From Actinomycetospora sp. TBRC 11914 (GTDB lineage: Bacteria > Actinomycetota > Actinomycetes > Mycobacteriales > Pseudonocardiaceae): 64,000 nt of DNA. Of this stretch, positions 55,777 to 64,000 are shown piece by piece. The stretch lies in the NCBI RefSeq assembly GCF_012933465.1, contig NZ_JABBND010000001.1:310001-374000 (forward strand), in the 5' to 3' direction. The notes under the pieces are model-generated. The model saw nothing but the letters and a program-made list of their open reading frames with translations, was not told where the DNA came from and did not search any database. Numbering within the stretch: the first letter of the stretch is position 1; each line of letters opens with the position of its first letter. The position numbers and the translations under genes are program-made.

Positions 55777-58410
55777 ATGAGCAGGGAGGACGCCGCCGAC
55801 GCGAGGCTCGGGTCGGGAGACCCGGCCGGCGCCGGGAGCGAGCGGCGCGGTGAGCTGCGCATCCACCTGGGTGCGGCGCCCGGCGTCGGGAAGACCTACG
55901 CCGCGCTGGCCGAGGCGCGCCGGCGGCTCGACCGGGGCACCGACGTCGTCGTCGGGCTGGTCGAGACGCACGGTCGTCCCAGGACGGCGGAGCTGCTCGA
56001 CGGGCTCGAGGTCCTCCCCCGGAAGCCGGTCGAGTACCGGGGGACCGAGCTGAGCGAGCTCGACGTCGAGGGGGTCCTGGCCCGGGCCCCCGAGGTGTGC
56101 GTGGTGGACGAGCTCGCCCACACCTGCGCCCCGGGGTCCCGGCACGCCAAGCGCTGGGAGGACGTCGACGAGCTCCTCGACGCCGGCATCGACGTGATCT
56201 CGACGGTGAACGTGCAGCACCTCGAGTCCCTCGGCGACGTCGTCGAGCGCATCACCGGGGTCCGCCAGCAGGAGACGATCCCCGACGCGGTGGTCCGGGC
56301 CGCCGACCAGCTCGAGCTGGTCGACATCACCCCGGAGGCGCTGCGCCGGCGGATGGCGCACGGCAACATCTACCGGCCCGAGAAGATCGACGCGTCCCTG
56401 GCGAACTACTTCCGGACCGGCAACCTGATCGCGCTGCGGGAGCTGGCCCTGCTCTGGGTGGCCGACCAGGTCGACGTCGCCCTCCAGCGCTACCGCACCG
56501 AGTCCGACATCTCCGAGGTCTGGGAGGCCCGGGAGCGGGTCGTCGTGGCGGTCACGGGAGGACCCGAGAGCGCGACGGTGCTCAAGCGGGCGGCGCGCAT
56601 CGCGCGGCGGGCGGGGTCGGCCGACCTGCTCTGTGTGCACGTACTGCGCGGCGACGGGCTGGGCCGATCAGGGGTGGGTCGATCAGGGGTGGGCGGCCCC
56701 GGCGGCGGCTCCGCCGGGGACCTGCGACGCATCGCGTCGGACCTCGGGGCCTCCTTCCACACGGTCGTCGGCGACGACGTCCCGGCGGCGCTGCTCGAGT
56801 TCGCGCGGGGGGTCAACGCGACGCAGCTGGTCCTCGGGACCTCCCGGCGCTCGCGCTGGGCCCGGCTGGTCGACCCCGGCATCGGGGCCCGCGCCGTGGC
56901 GGAGTCCGGCGCGATCGACGTGCACCTGGTGACGCACGCCGAGGCCGCCGGGCGGCGCACCGAACGGCGGAAGCTCTCGATCCCCGCGCGCCGGCGCGCC
57001 GTCGGCTGGCCGGCGGCCGTGCTCCTCCCGGCGCTGGCGACGGTGCTGGGTGTCCTGATCTCCGACCGGGTCGGGCTCTCGACCGACATCGTGGTCTTCT
57101 TCCTCGCCACCGTGGTGACCGCGCTGCTCGGCGGGCTCGGGCCGGCCCTGCTCGCCGCCGTCCTCGGCGGGCTGCTGCTCAACTTCTTCCTCACCCCGCC
57201 GGTGCACACCTTCACCGTCGCCGAGCCGGAGAACCTCGTCCAGATCGTGGCGATGGTGCTCGTCGCGGTCCTCGTGGCCCTCGTGGTGGACCGCGCGGAC
57301 CGCCGCGCCGCCCAGGCCGCCCAGGCCCGCACCGAGGCGACCCTCCTGGCCTCGTTCGCCCGCGTGGTGCTGTCGCGGTCCGACCCGCTGCCCAAGCTGC
57401 TCGAGCGGGTCCGGGAGGCCTTCGGGCTCACCGCGGTGGCCCTGCTCGAACGCGGCGCCGGGGGGAAGTGGGACGTCACCGCCTGCACCGGGACGGCGCC
57501 CTGCGCCCGCCCGGAGGACGCCGACGCCGACGTCGAGGTCGACGAGGGCGTGCACCTGGTCGCCGGGGGCCGGGCGCTGACCCCCACCGAACGCTCCCTC
57601 TTCGCCACCGTGAGCGGGCAGGCGCTGCTCGCCCTGCGGAATCGGCGCATGGCCGCGGAGGCCTACGAGGCCCAGCGCCGCGCCGACGCCGCGGGCCTGC
57701 GCACGGCGCTGCTCTCGGCGGTGGGCCACGACCTGCGGACCCCGCTGGCCGCGATCAAGGCGGCGGCCTCGAGCCTGCGCGATCCGACGGTGACGATGTC
57801 GGCGACCGACCGCACGGAGCTCCTCGCGACGGTGGAGGAGTCGAGCGACCGGCTCACCACGCTGGTGGACAACCTGCTGGACTCGTCGCGCCTGGCGACC
57901 GGCGCGGTCACCCCGCAGCGGCGCCCGGTGGGCTACGACGAGATCGTGGCGATGACCCTGGCCACGGTCCCGGCCGACGACGACCGGGTCCGGGTGGAGG
58001 TCCCCGACGACCTCCCCGACGTCCTCGCCGACCCCGGGCTCGCCGAGCGGGTGGTGGCCAACCTCGTCGACAACGCCCTGCGCTACGGCGGCCCCGACCC
58101 GGTGACCCTGCGCGCGAGCGCCTACGCCGACCGCGTCGAGCTCCGGGTGGTCGACACCGGCCCCGGGCTGCCCCGCGGCCGGGCCGAGCGGCTCTTCGTG
58201 CCCTTCCAGCGCCTCCACGACCACCCGGCGGACACCGGGATCGGGCTCGGGCTCCACGTGGCGCAGGGGTTCGCCGAGGCGATGGGCGGGACGCTGGCGA
58301 CCGAGGACACCCCGGGAGGCGGGCTGACCATGGTCCTGACGCTGCCCGCGGCCGAGCCCGGGACGGCGAGCGCCCCGGCCCCGTCGGCCTGGTCGGAGAC
58401 GACGGCCTGA
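55777..58410 (+). CDS. kdpD: KdpD, K+-responsive sensor histidine kinase
   Basis: The 877-residue protein has the N-terminal KdpD cytoplasmic domain with a Walker-like GAAPGVGKT (32-40) and VDELAHTCAPGSRHAKRWEDV, a USP domain (~250-385), four helices (~408-505), a GAF-like part, the phospho-acceptor His651 in GHDLRTPLAA and the HATPase end (NLVDNALRYGGPD, DTGPGLP, GIGLGLHVAQ). A short Gly-rich repeat lies within the USP region. KdpE, its response regulator, normally follows immediately; here the next gene is on the other strand. Confidence 0.93.
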   Translation: MSREDAADARLGSGDPAGAGSERRGELRIHLGAAPGVGKTYAALAEARRRLDRGTDVVVGLVETHGRPRTAELLDGLEVLPRKPVEYRGTELSELDVEGVLARAPEVCVVDELAHTCAPGSRHAKRWEDVDELLDAGIDVISTVNVQHLESLGDVVERITGVRQQETIPDAVVRAADQLELVDITPEALRRRMAHGNIYRPEKIDASLANYFRTGNLIALRELALLWVADQVDVALQRYRTESDISEVWEARERVVVAVTGGPESATVLKRAARIARRAGSADLLCVHVLRGDGLGRSGVGRSGVGGPGGGSAGDLRRIASDLGASFHTVVGDDVPAALLEFARGVNATQLVLGTSRRSRWARLVDPGIGARAVAESGAIDVHLVTHAEAAGRRTERRKLSIPARRRAVGWPAAVLLPALATVLGVLISDRVGLSTDIVVFFLATVVTALLGGLGPALLAAVLGGLLLNFFLTPPVHTFTVAEPENLVQIVAMVLVAVLVALVVDRADRRAAQAAQARTEATLLASFARVVLSRSDPLPKLLERVREAFGLTAVALLERGAGGKWDVTACTGTAPCARPEDADADVEVDEGVHLVAGGRALTPTERSLFATVSGQALLALRNRRMAAEAYEAQRRADAAGLRTALLSAVGHDLRTPLAAIKAAASSLRDPTVTMSATDRTELLATVEESSDRLTTLVDNLLDSSRLATGAVTPQRRPVGYDEIVAMTLATVPADDDRVRVEVPDDLPDVLADPGLAERVVANLVDNALRYGGPDPVTLRASAYADRVELRVVDTGPGLPRGRAERLFVPFQRLHDHPADTGIGLGLHVAQGFAEAMGGTLATEDTPGGGLTMVLTLPAAEPGTASAPAPSAWSETTA

Positions 58411-58618
58411 CGCGCCACCGCAGTCCGACCGTCCGCCGCCGCGCGAGGGAGTCCCCACGCCTCGATCGGATCTCCACCGGACGCGCAGCGGCTCCTTGAT
58501 CTTCGACCCGCTCCCCTCGCGGCTGCGCCGACCGCCCGAGTGGGTTGCTCTCGCACCAGGCGGCAACGATCGTGTGCGCGGCGCGGTGGTCCTCCGGGAG
58601 CCCATCGACGTCGCTGCC

Positions 58619-58645
58619 GGAGTGTGTGCGCGGCGCACACACTCC
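58619..58645. terminator. Bidirectional hairpin terminator
   Basis: GGAGTGTGTGCG and its exact complement make a 12-bp stem around a three-base CGG loop. It lies between the convergent kdpD and DUF72 genes; about 240 bases there hold no other gene. Confidence 0.78.
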
Positions 58646-58654
58646 CCGCCCGCA

Positions 58655-59542
58655 TCAGCGGCGGGCGGCCACCGCGTCCCGCAGCGCCACCGCGTCGTGC
58701 GGGGCGTGGCCCTCGGCGTCGTTGTCGAAGAAGACGAGGACCTCCCGCGGCGCGACCGGCGGCGGGGCCGAGGGCGCGATGGTGTCGCCCGAGACCGGCG
58801 CCTCCCCCGCCGCCCACGCGGTGACCTTGGCGGCCCAGCCGTCGAGCGCCGCCGCGTCGTACCCGCTGCGGTAGAGCTCGTCGTGCCCGTGCAGCCGGAC
58901 GTAGACGAGGTCCGCGGTGACGTCGTCGAAGCACGGGAACTCACCCGCGCTGTCCGAGACGACGAGGGCCACGTCCTGGGCGCGCAGCAGCTCGACGGCG
59001 TCGGGGGTCCGGAAGCTCGGGTGCCGGACCTCCAGGGCGTACCGCATCGGCCGGTCCTCGTCGGTGACGGTGCAGGGGTCGGGGACGCGGTCGGTGTGGT
59101 CGGCGGCGAGCGCGGCGGCCGCACCGGTGGTGCGCGGGAGCATCGCCAGGAACTCGCCGATCCGCTCCGCGTCCCAGCCCAGGTTCGGCGGGAGCTGCCA
59201 GAGCACCGGCCCGAGCTTCGGCCCGAGCGCCAGCAGCCCGGAGGCGAGGAAGCGGCCGAGGGCCTCCTCGACGCCGCGCAGCTTGCGCATGTGGCTGATG
59301 TAGCGGCTGCCCTTGACCGCGAAGCGGAAGTCCTCCGGGGTGGCCGCGGCCCAGGTGCGGAACGACGAGGCGCGCTGCAGCGAGTAGAAGGTGCCGTTGA
59401 CCTCGGCGGCGTCGAGACGCCCGGACAGGAACTCGAGGCGGCGCCGACGAGCGAGGCCGTCGGGGAAGAACGAGCCCTGCCAGGAGTCGTACGTCCAGCC
59501 CGACGTGCCGACGCGCACGAGGCCCCGCCCGGTGCCCGTCAC
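58655..59542 (-). CDS. DUF72-family protein
   Basis: The 295-residue protein has the DUF72 TIM-barrel pattern: VRVGTSGWTYDSWQGSFFP, AEVNGTFYSLQRASSFRTWA, RFAVKGSRYISHMRKL, GPVLWQLPP and YVRLHGHDELYRSGY. Family members are proposed nucleic acid-related enzymes, but activity is not settled. A GTG at 59542 is the best start. It ends inside the shared terminator region with kdpD. Confidence 0.9.
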   Translation of the reverse strand: MTGTGRGLVRVGTSGWTYDSWQGSFFPDGLARRRRLEFLSGRLDAAEVNGTFYSLQRASSFRTWAAATPEDFRFAVKGSRYISHMRKLRGVEEALGRFLASGLLALGPKLGPVLWQLPPNLGWDAERIGEFLAMLPRTTGAAAALAADHTDRVPDPCTVTDEDRPMRYALEVRHPSFRTPDAVELLRAQDVALVVSDSAGEFPCFDDVTADLVYVRLHGHDELYRSGYDAAALDGWAAKVTAWAAGEAPVSGDTIAPSAPPPVAPREVLVFFDNDAEGHAPHDAVALRDAVAARR

Positions 59543-59620
59543 GGCGCCCGATCGTAGTCGGCCGTCACACTCGCGGTCTCCGACGTGGGACATCGTGACG
59601 GCGACTGGCAGGATCACACG

Positions 59621-61363
59621 GTGATCGCAGTGGTCGCGGGCATCGTCGCGCTCGTCATCGTCACCGCCCTCGTGCGGGCCGGCGCGCGCCGCACGGGTGT
59701 CCCCGACCCGATCGCGCTGCTGGTCGTGGGCATCGGACTCTCCTGGGTGCCGGGCCTGCCGCAGTACCACATCGACCCCGACCTGGTGCTCGTCGTCGTG
59801 CTGCCGGTCCTGCTCTACTGCGCGGCGTTCGCCGCCTCGGTGCCGGCGTTCCGCATCCACCTGCGCCCGATCCTGCTGCTCTCCGTGGGCCTGACGATCG
59901 TCACCGCGCTCGCCGTCGGCGGGGTCGCCGAGGTGCTGGTGCCCGGGCTCGGGTTCGCCGCGGCCTGCGCGCTGGGGGCGGTGGTCGCGCCGCCCGACGC
60001 GGTGGCCGCCACCGCGGTGGCCCGCACCATCCGTCTCCCCCGCCGGGTGGTCGCGCTGCTCGAGGGCGAGAGCCTGTTCAACGACGCCGCGGCGCTCACC
60101 GTGCTCACCGTCGCGGTCGGCGCCGTCGCGGGCGACACCTTGTCGTTCCCGCAGGCGGTGGGCCGGTTCCTGGTGGTCAGCGTCGGCGGCCTCGTGGCCG
60201 GCGCGGTGGCGGCGCTGGTGATCGGCTGGGTCCGGCAGCGGGTGACCCACCCCTACACCGACGTCGTGGTGTTCCTCGTGGCCCCGTTCGTGTCCTACCT
60301 GCCGGCCGAGGAGCTCGGGGCGTCCGGGCTGGCCGCGGTGGTCGTCTCCGGGCTCTACCTCGGGCACCGCGCCACGACGATCATGGAGCCGGGGGCCCGC
60401 GTCGTCACCGGCGCCGTGCGCACCGCCGTGTCGTGGCTGCTCGAGGGCATGGTGTTCCTCGTCGTCGGGCTCCAGCTGCGCCAGGTCGTCGTCGGGATCA
60501 GCGGGATGGCGCCGGGCGTGGTCGCCGGGGTGACGCTGGCCGTCGTCGGGACCGTCGTCGCCGTGCGCTTCGCCTGGGTGGTGCTCGCCGAGCAGGGGCT
60601 CGCGACGCTCCTGCGGCGCCGGCACGCGTCGTGGACCGAGACGACGCTGACCGCCTGGTCGGGGATGCGGGGGGCGGTGTCCCTCGCGGCGGTGCTCACC
60701 CTGCCGGTCGCGCTGCCCGACGGGCGGGCGTTCCCGCAGCGCGACCTCGTCGTCTTCGTGACCTTCGTCGTCATCCTCGCGACCCTGCTCGGGCAGGGCG
60801 TGACGCTGCCCGCGCTCGCCCGCCGGCTGCCCGGGACGCACGGCGAGGCCGTCGAGGAGGCGCAGGAGGAGGCGCGGGCGCGCCGGCTCGCGGCCGACGC
60901 CGCCCTCGAGTGCCTCGAGCAGCTCGAGCGCGAGGAGCCGGGCCGGCGCCAGGTCGTCGAGCAGCTGCGCCGCCGGGTGCAGAACCGCATCGAGGCGGCG
61001 ACCGAGGCCGAGGAGGCCGCGGAGGCGCAGGCCGACGCCGCGGGCCCGGGCTCCGCGGACGCCGACGGCGGGGAACCCGGGGAGGCGGCGCCGGAGACCC
61101 CCGAGCACGAGCTCCCCGACCCCGAGGCGGCCGGCCGCGGCGGCACGACCGAGTCGGTGGCCGCCCCCGCGTCCCACGACGACGAGGGCGACGGTGCCCA
61201 CGAGTCCACCCGGGAGTCCTACCGGCGCTACGGCCAGGCGATGCTGGTCGCCGAGCGGAGCCGCCTGCTGGCCCTGCGCAACGCGGGCACGCTCGGCGAG
61301 GACGCCTTCGTCCGGATCCAGCACGAGCTCGACCTGGAACAGGCCGCGATGATCGTGCGGTGA
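59621..61363 (+). CDS. CPA1-family Na+/H+ antiporter
   Basis: The 580-residue protein has about 12 helices with the CPA1 antiporter motifs PPDAVAATAV (residues 124-133) and EGESLFNDAAAL (148-159, ion-binding Asn-Asp), plus GMRGAVSLAAVLTLP. A long cytoplasmic C-terminal tail (~residue 415 on) is highly charged, with a coiled coil and a disordered Glu/Ala/Pro segment, ending in a conserved helical part (RYGQAMLVAERSRLLALRN). It should exchange Na+ and/or K+ for H+. AGGA lies eight bases before the GTG. Confidence 0.88.
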   Translation: MIAVVAGIVALVIVTALVRAGARRTGVPDPIALLVVGIGLSWVPGLPQYHIDPDLVLVVVLPVLLYCAAFAASVPAFRIHLRPILLLSVGLTIVTALAVGGVAEVLVPGLGFAAACALGAVVAPPDAVAATAVARTIRLPRRVVALLEGESLFNDAAALTVLTVAVGAVAGDTLSFPQAVGRFLVVSVGGLVAGAVAALVIGWVRQRVTHPYTDVVVFLVAPFVSYLPAEELGASGLAAVVVSGLYLGHRATTIMEPGARVVTGAVRTAVSWLLEGMVFLVVGLQLRQVVVGISGMAPGVVAGVTLAVVGTVVAVRFAWVVLAEQGLATLLRRRHASWTETTLTAWSGMRGAVSLAAVLTLPVALPDGRAFPQRDLVVFVTFVVILATLLGQGVTLPALARRLPGTHGEAVEEAQEEARARRLAADAALECLEQLEREEPGRRQVVEQLRRRVQNRIEAATEAEEAAEAQADAAGPGSADADGGEPGEAAPETPEHELPDPEAAGRGGTTESVAAPASHDDEGDGAHESTRESYRRYGQAMLVAERSRLLALRNAGTLGEDAFVRIQHELDLEQAAMIVR

Positions 61364-61466
61364 TCGGCACGGGTTTGCTTCCCGGGCGCATCGTCAACCC
61401 GGACCCGCCCCGACCATCCCGCCCCCGGTCGTCCTCCCGGAGGCGCACCCCGCCCGGGAGGAGCCA

Positions 61467-62456
61467 GTGACCTCGGCCGTCTCGCCGCGCCTGGTGGGCG
61501 ACACGCTCGCCCGGGCCGTCGCGGCCCTCCGGCTGCACCCCACCCCCCGCGGGCACGTCCTCGCCAACTGGCGGGTGCTCGCGGAGGCCGGGGAGCACGA
61601 CCTCGACGCCGCCCGCCTCGCCGAGGCCCACCTCGACGCCGCCACGATCACCGACGAGCTCGGCGGCGCGGTGGTCGAGGCCGGGTCGCTGTGGGGGGTG
61701 TGGGCGGCCGGCAGCCCCGAGACCGCGCTGCACGCGACCCCCGACGGCAGCGGCTGGTACCTCACCGGCCGCAAGCCGTGGTGCTCCGGGTCCGACCGCT
61801 GCACCCACGCGCTCGTCACCGCCACCGCCCCCGACGGCGACCGGCTGTTCGCCGTCGACCTCCGCGCCTCGGACGAGATCCGCAACGGCGACCCGTGGCG
61901 CGGCGTCGGCATGCGCGACAGCGGCACCGCCACGGTCCGCTTCACCGCGACCCGCGCGTACCCGGTCGGCGGGCCCGGCACCTACCTGGACCGGCCGGGC
62001 TTCTGGCACGGCGCCGTCGGCGTCGCCGCCGCCTGGTTCGGCGGCGCGGTCGGCGCGGCGGCCCCGCTGCGCGACCGCCTGGCGAGCGGGCGCGGCGACG
62101 AGCACGACGCGGCCCACCTCGGGCGCGTGGACGCCGCCCTCGCCGCGGCCGCCGCGGTGCTCCGGGAGGACGCAGCCGAGATCGCCGCCCCGGGCGCCCC
62201 GACCGAGCCGGTGGCGCGCGCCCGCCGTCGGGCGATCCGTGCCCGGGCGAGCGTGGAGGACGCCGTCGAGACGGTGCTGCGCAGCACCGGCCGCGCGACC
62301 GGTCCCCGCCCGCTCGCCTTCGACGCCCACCACGCGCGCCACGTCGCCGACCTCGAGGTCTTCGTCCGCCAGAGCCACGCCGAGCGGGACCTCGCGGCCC
62401 TCGGCCACCTCGCCTCCGAGGTCGACGGCGACCGCGCGGACGGGGTCCGCCTGTGA
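61467..62456 (+). CDS. Acyl-CoA-dehydrogenase-like protein
   Basis: The 329-residue protein is related to acyl-CoA dehydrogenases (ATITDELGGAVVEAGSLWGVWAAGSPE, WYLTGRKPWCSGSDRCTHALV, FTATRAYPVGGPGTY, ending in LEVFVRQSHAERDLAALG). It is shorter than full ACADs and the N-terminal helical part is reduced. GGAGGAG precedes the GTG. Its stop overlaps the PIG-L start in GTGA, so it is the first gene of a coupled cassette whose product is not known. Confidence 0.85.
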   Translation: MTSAVSPRLVGDTLARAVAALRLHPTPRGHVLANWRVLAEAGEHDLDAARLAEAHLDAATITDELGGAVVEAGSLWGVWAAGSPETALHATPDGSGWYLTGRKPWCSGSDRCTHALVTATAPDGDRLFAVDLRASDEIRNGDPWRGVGMRDSGTATVRFTATRAYPVGGPGTYLDRPGFWHGAVGVAAAWFGGAVGAAAPLRDRLASGRGDEHDAAHLGRVDAALAAAAAVLREDAAEIAAPGAPTEPVARARRRAIRARASVEDAVETVLRSTGRATGPRPLAFDAHHARHVADLEVFVRQSHAERDLAALGHLASEVDGDRADGVRL

Positions 62457-63301
62457 CCCGGGACCTCACCGGACCGGGCACCGCCGAGGCGCGCTGGCGC
62501 GACTCGGCCTTCCTCGCCGCCCTGCCCCGCGTCGCCCCGGCCGACGTCCGGCCGTCCGGGCGGGCGGTGGTCGTCGCACCGCACCCCGACGACGAGACCC
62601 TCGGCGCGGGCGGGACCCTCGCGGCCTGGGCGTCGGGGGCCGAGCCGCTCGACCTCGTCGTGGTGGCCGTGACCGACGGCGAGGCCAGCCACCCCGACAG
62701 CCCGACCCTGGGCCGCGAGGAGCTCGCCGTGCGCCGCGACGAGGAACGACGGCGGGCGCTGGCGGCGCTGGGGCTCGACGACGCGGCGCCGGGAGACGCG
62801 GCGCCAGGGGATGTCACACCGGCAGACGCGGCGCCGCGGCGCTCGACCGTGACCGTCGTGCGCGCCGGGCTGCCCGACGGCGGCGTCGCCGGGCACCGCG
62901 GCGCGCTCACCGAGGTCCTCGACGACGTGCTGCACCCCGGGGACACCGTTCTGGCCCCGGTGACCGGGGACGGGCACCCCGACCACGACGTCGTGGCCGA
63001 GGTCGCCGCCGACGCCGCGGACCGCCACGGGGTGGCGCTGTGGCGCTACGCCATCTGGCTGTGGCACTGGGCGGACCCGCTGACGACCGACGACGCGGGC
63101 ACCCCGGCGGTGCCGCACGACGACGCGGTCGCGGTGACGCTGCCGGAGGCGGCGCTGCGCGCCAAGCAGGACGCGGTCGCGTGCTTCACCACGCAGGTGC
63201 AGCCCCTCTCGGCGGACCCCCGTGACGCCTCGATCCTCCCGCCGGAGGTGCTGGCCCGGCTGCTGCGGGACGTCGAGGTGCTGTGGAGGACGGGGCCGTG
63301 A
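62453..63301 (+). CDS. PIG-L family deacetylase
   Basis: The 282-residue protein has the LmbE/PIG-L metal site: VVVAPHPDDETLGAGG (HPDD at 44-47) and GDGHPDHDVVAE downstream. These zinc enzymes deacetylate N-acetyl sugars or thiols such as mycothiol intermediates. A variable insert with the repeated unit PGDAAPGD-like lies between about residues 104 and 122. Both ends overlap neighbouring genes by four bases (GTGA), so it is made together with the ACAD-like and methyltransferase proteins. Confidence 0.9.
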   Translation: MTRDLTGPGTAEARWRDSAFLAALPRVAPADVRPSGRAVVVAPHPDDETLGAGGTLAAWASGAEPLDLVVVAVTDGEASHPDSPTLGREELAVRRDEERRRALAALGLDDAAPGDAAPGDVTPADAAPRRSTVTVVRAGLPDGGVAGHRGALTEVLDDVLHPGDTVLAPVTGDGHPDHDVVAEVAADAADRHGVALWRYAIWLWHWADPLTTDDAGTPAVPHDDAVAVTLPEAALRAKQDAVACFTTQVQPLSADPRDASILPPEVLARLLRDVEVLWRTGP

Positions 63302-63936
63302 CCGACGGGGTGAGCACCCGGCACACCGGCTCGGTGGGGACGGCCTACTTCGACCGGCTCTGGGGCGACGAGGACGACCCGTGGGGCCTGGAGTCGTCCT
63401 GGTACGAGGAGCGCAAGCGCGCGGTGGTGCTCGCGGCGCTCCCCGACCCCCGGTACCGCCGCGCCTTCGAGCCCGGGTGCGCCGGCGGTGCGCTCTCGGT
63501 CCTCCTCGCGCCGCGCTGCGACGAGCTGGTGTGCACCGACCTGGCGCGGGAGGCCGTCGAGCGGGCCCGCACGCGGCTGGCCGACCGGCCCCACGCCCGG
63601 GTCGAGCAGGCCGCGGTCCCGCACGCCCTGCCGGACGGGCCGTTCGACCTCGTCGTGGTCTCCGAGCTCGCCTACTACTTCGACGCCGCCGACCGCGCCG
63701 CGCTGTGGGCCGGCGTCCGCGACCGGCTCGAGCCCGGCGGGACGCTGCTCGCCGTGCACTGGATCCGGGCGGCGCCGGAGTACCCCGTCGAGGGCGACGC
63801 GGTGCACGACGAGCTCGCCCGGGTCGAGGGACTGGCCCGGGTCGCCGAGCACCGCGAGGCCGACTTCCGGCTCGACGTGCTCGCCCGCGTCCCTCCCGGG
63901 CCCCGCTCCGTCGCCCAGCGGGTGGGGCTGCGGTGA
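63298..63936 (+). CDS. NodS-like SAM methyltransferase
   Basis: The 212-residue protein resembles the NodS family: YFDRLWGDEDDPWGLESSWYE, FEPGCAGGALSVLLAPRCDEL, VCTDLAREAVERA, VVVSELAYYFDA and GTLLAVHWIRAAPEYP. NodS methylates an amine on a sugar backbone, which fits a deacetylase beside it. It overlaps the PIG-L stop and the glycosyltransferase start in GTGA. An amino-sugar or related glycoside is a likely substrate class. Confidence 0.88.
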   Translation: MTDGVSTRHTGSVGTAYFDRLWGDEDDPWGLESSWYEERKRAVVLAALPDPRYRRAFEPGCAGGALSVLLAPRCDELVCTDLAREAVERARTRLADRPHARVEQAAVPHALPDGPFDLVVVSELAYYFDAADRAALWAGVRDRLEPGGTLLAVHWIRAAPEYPVEGDAVHDELARVEGLARVAEHREADFRLDVLARVPPGPRSVAQRVGLR

Positions 63937-64000
63937 CCCGACCGCTGCCCGTCCTGGGGGTCGTCGTCCCCGCCCACGACGAGGAGGACCTGCTCGGCGG
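63933..64000 (+). CDS. Glycosyltransferase family 2, 3'-truncated by the window edge
   Basis: The 23 visible codons (VLGVVVPAHDEEDLLGG) match the N-terminus of family-2 glycosyltransferases, whose VVVPAHNEE-like start binds the nucleotide. The GTG overlaps the methyltransferase stop by four bases, making it the fourth member of the coupled cassette. The rest lies beyond the window. Confidence 0.72.
   Translation, partial: MTRPLPVLGVVVPAHDEEDLLG

Overview
The window is very GC-rich, densely coding, actinobacterial chromosomal DNA. GTG starts, four-base GTGA/ATGA gene overlaps, Lsr2, a GAF-ANTAR regulator, an F420-type (Ddn-like) reductase, a DUF222/HNH (13E12-type) protein with a mycobacterial-type LexA box and a KdpFABC-KdpD operon together suggest a member of the Pseudonocardiales (Pseudonocardia/Actinomycetospora-like). 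That lineage is an inference. I see no rRNA, tRNA, CRISPR array, transposase or phage gene.

Layout. 1-13.9 kb is an accessory metabolic and regulatory area: small regulator/enzyme pairs (HxlR + SDR + an ammonia-lyase homologue without the MIO triad; AraC + acyl-CoA dehydrogenase; OhrR-type MarR; HxlR + tautomerase with twin palindromic operators; a PAS protein facing a GAF-ANTAR protein), an Ala/Pro-rich surface protein and a frameshifted VOC gene. 14-23.6 kb holds an NhaA-DsbA fusion, an XRE regulator facing an SDR across a 16-bp tandem repeat, a 71-triplet collagen-like protein without a signal peptide, TetR + MDR oxidoreductase, SnoaL-like, lactate-monooxygenase-like and methyltransferase genes. 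23.7-32 kb holds an SOS-box-controlled DUF222/HNH gene, a NiCoT transporter with a Nur-like site, a PAP2-type membrane protein, a MarR regulator facing a DUF1059/cupin/ABM operon, and methyltransferases, one with a His-rich insert. 32.4-40.9 kb holds a two-headed Lsr2, an MscS-like membrane protein, TetR + SDR with an operator, a CHAD protein, an alpha/beta hydrolase pair, a CrtI-like FAD oxidoreductase and three related long palindromes that carry the stop codons of the genes before them.

41.0-61.4 kb is an ion-homeostasis region: a translationally coupled Mrp-type antiporter operon (E-F-G-DUF4040-B-C-D), lon + HxlR, a KimA-like APC potassium transporter, a kdp operon with two tiny membrane peptides ahead of kdpA and with kdpD but no kdpE beside it, and a CPA1 Na+/H+ antiporter. 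With NhaA-DsbA at 14-16 kb, the window carries several separate routes for moving K+, Na+ and H+. 61.5-64 kb is the start of a tightly coupled cassette: acyl-CoA-dehydrogenase-like, PIG-L deacetylase, NodS-like methyltransferase and a family-2 glycosyltransferase cut by the window edge.
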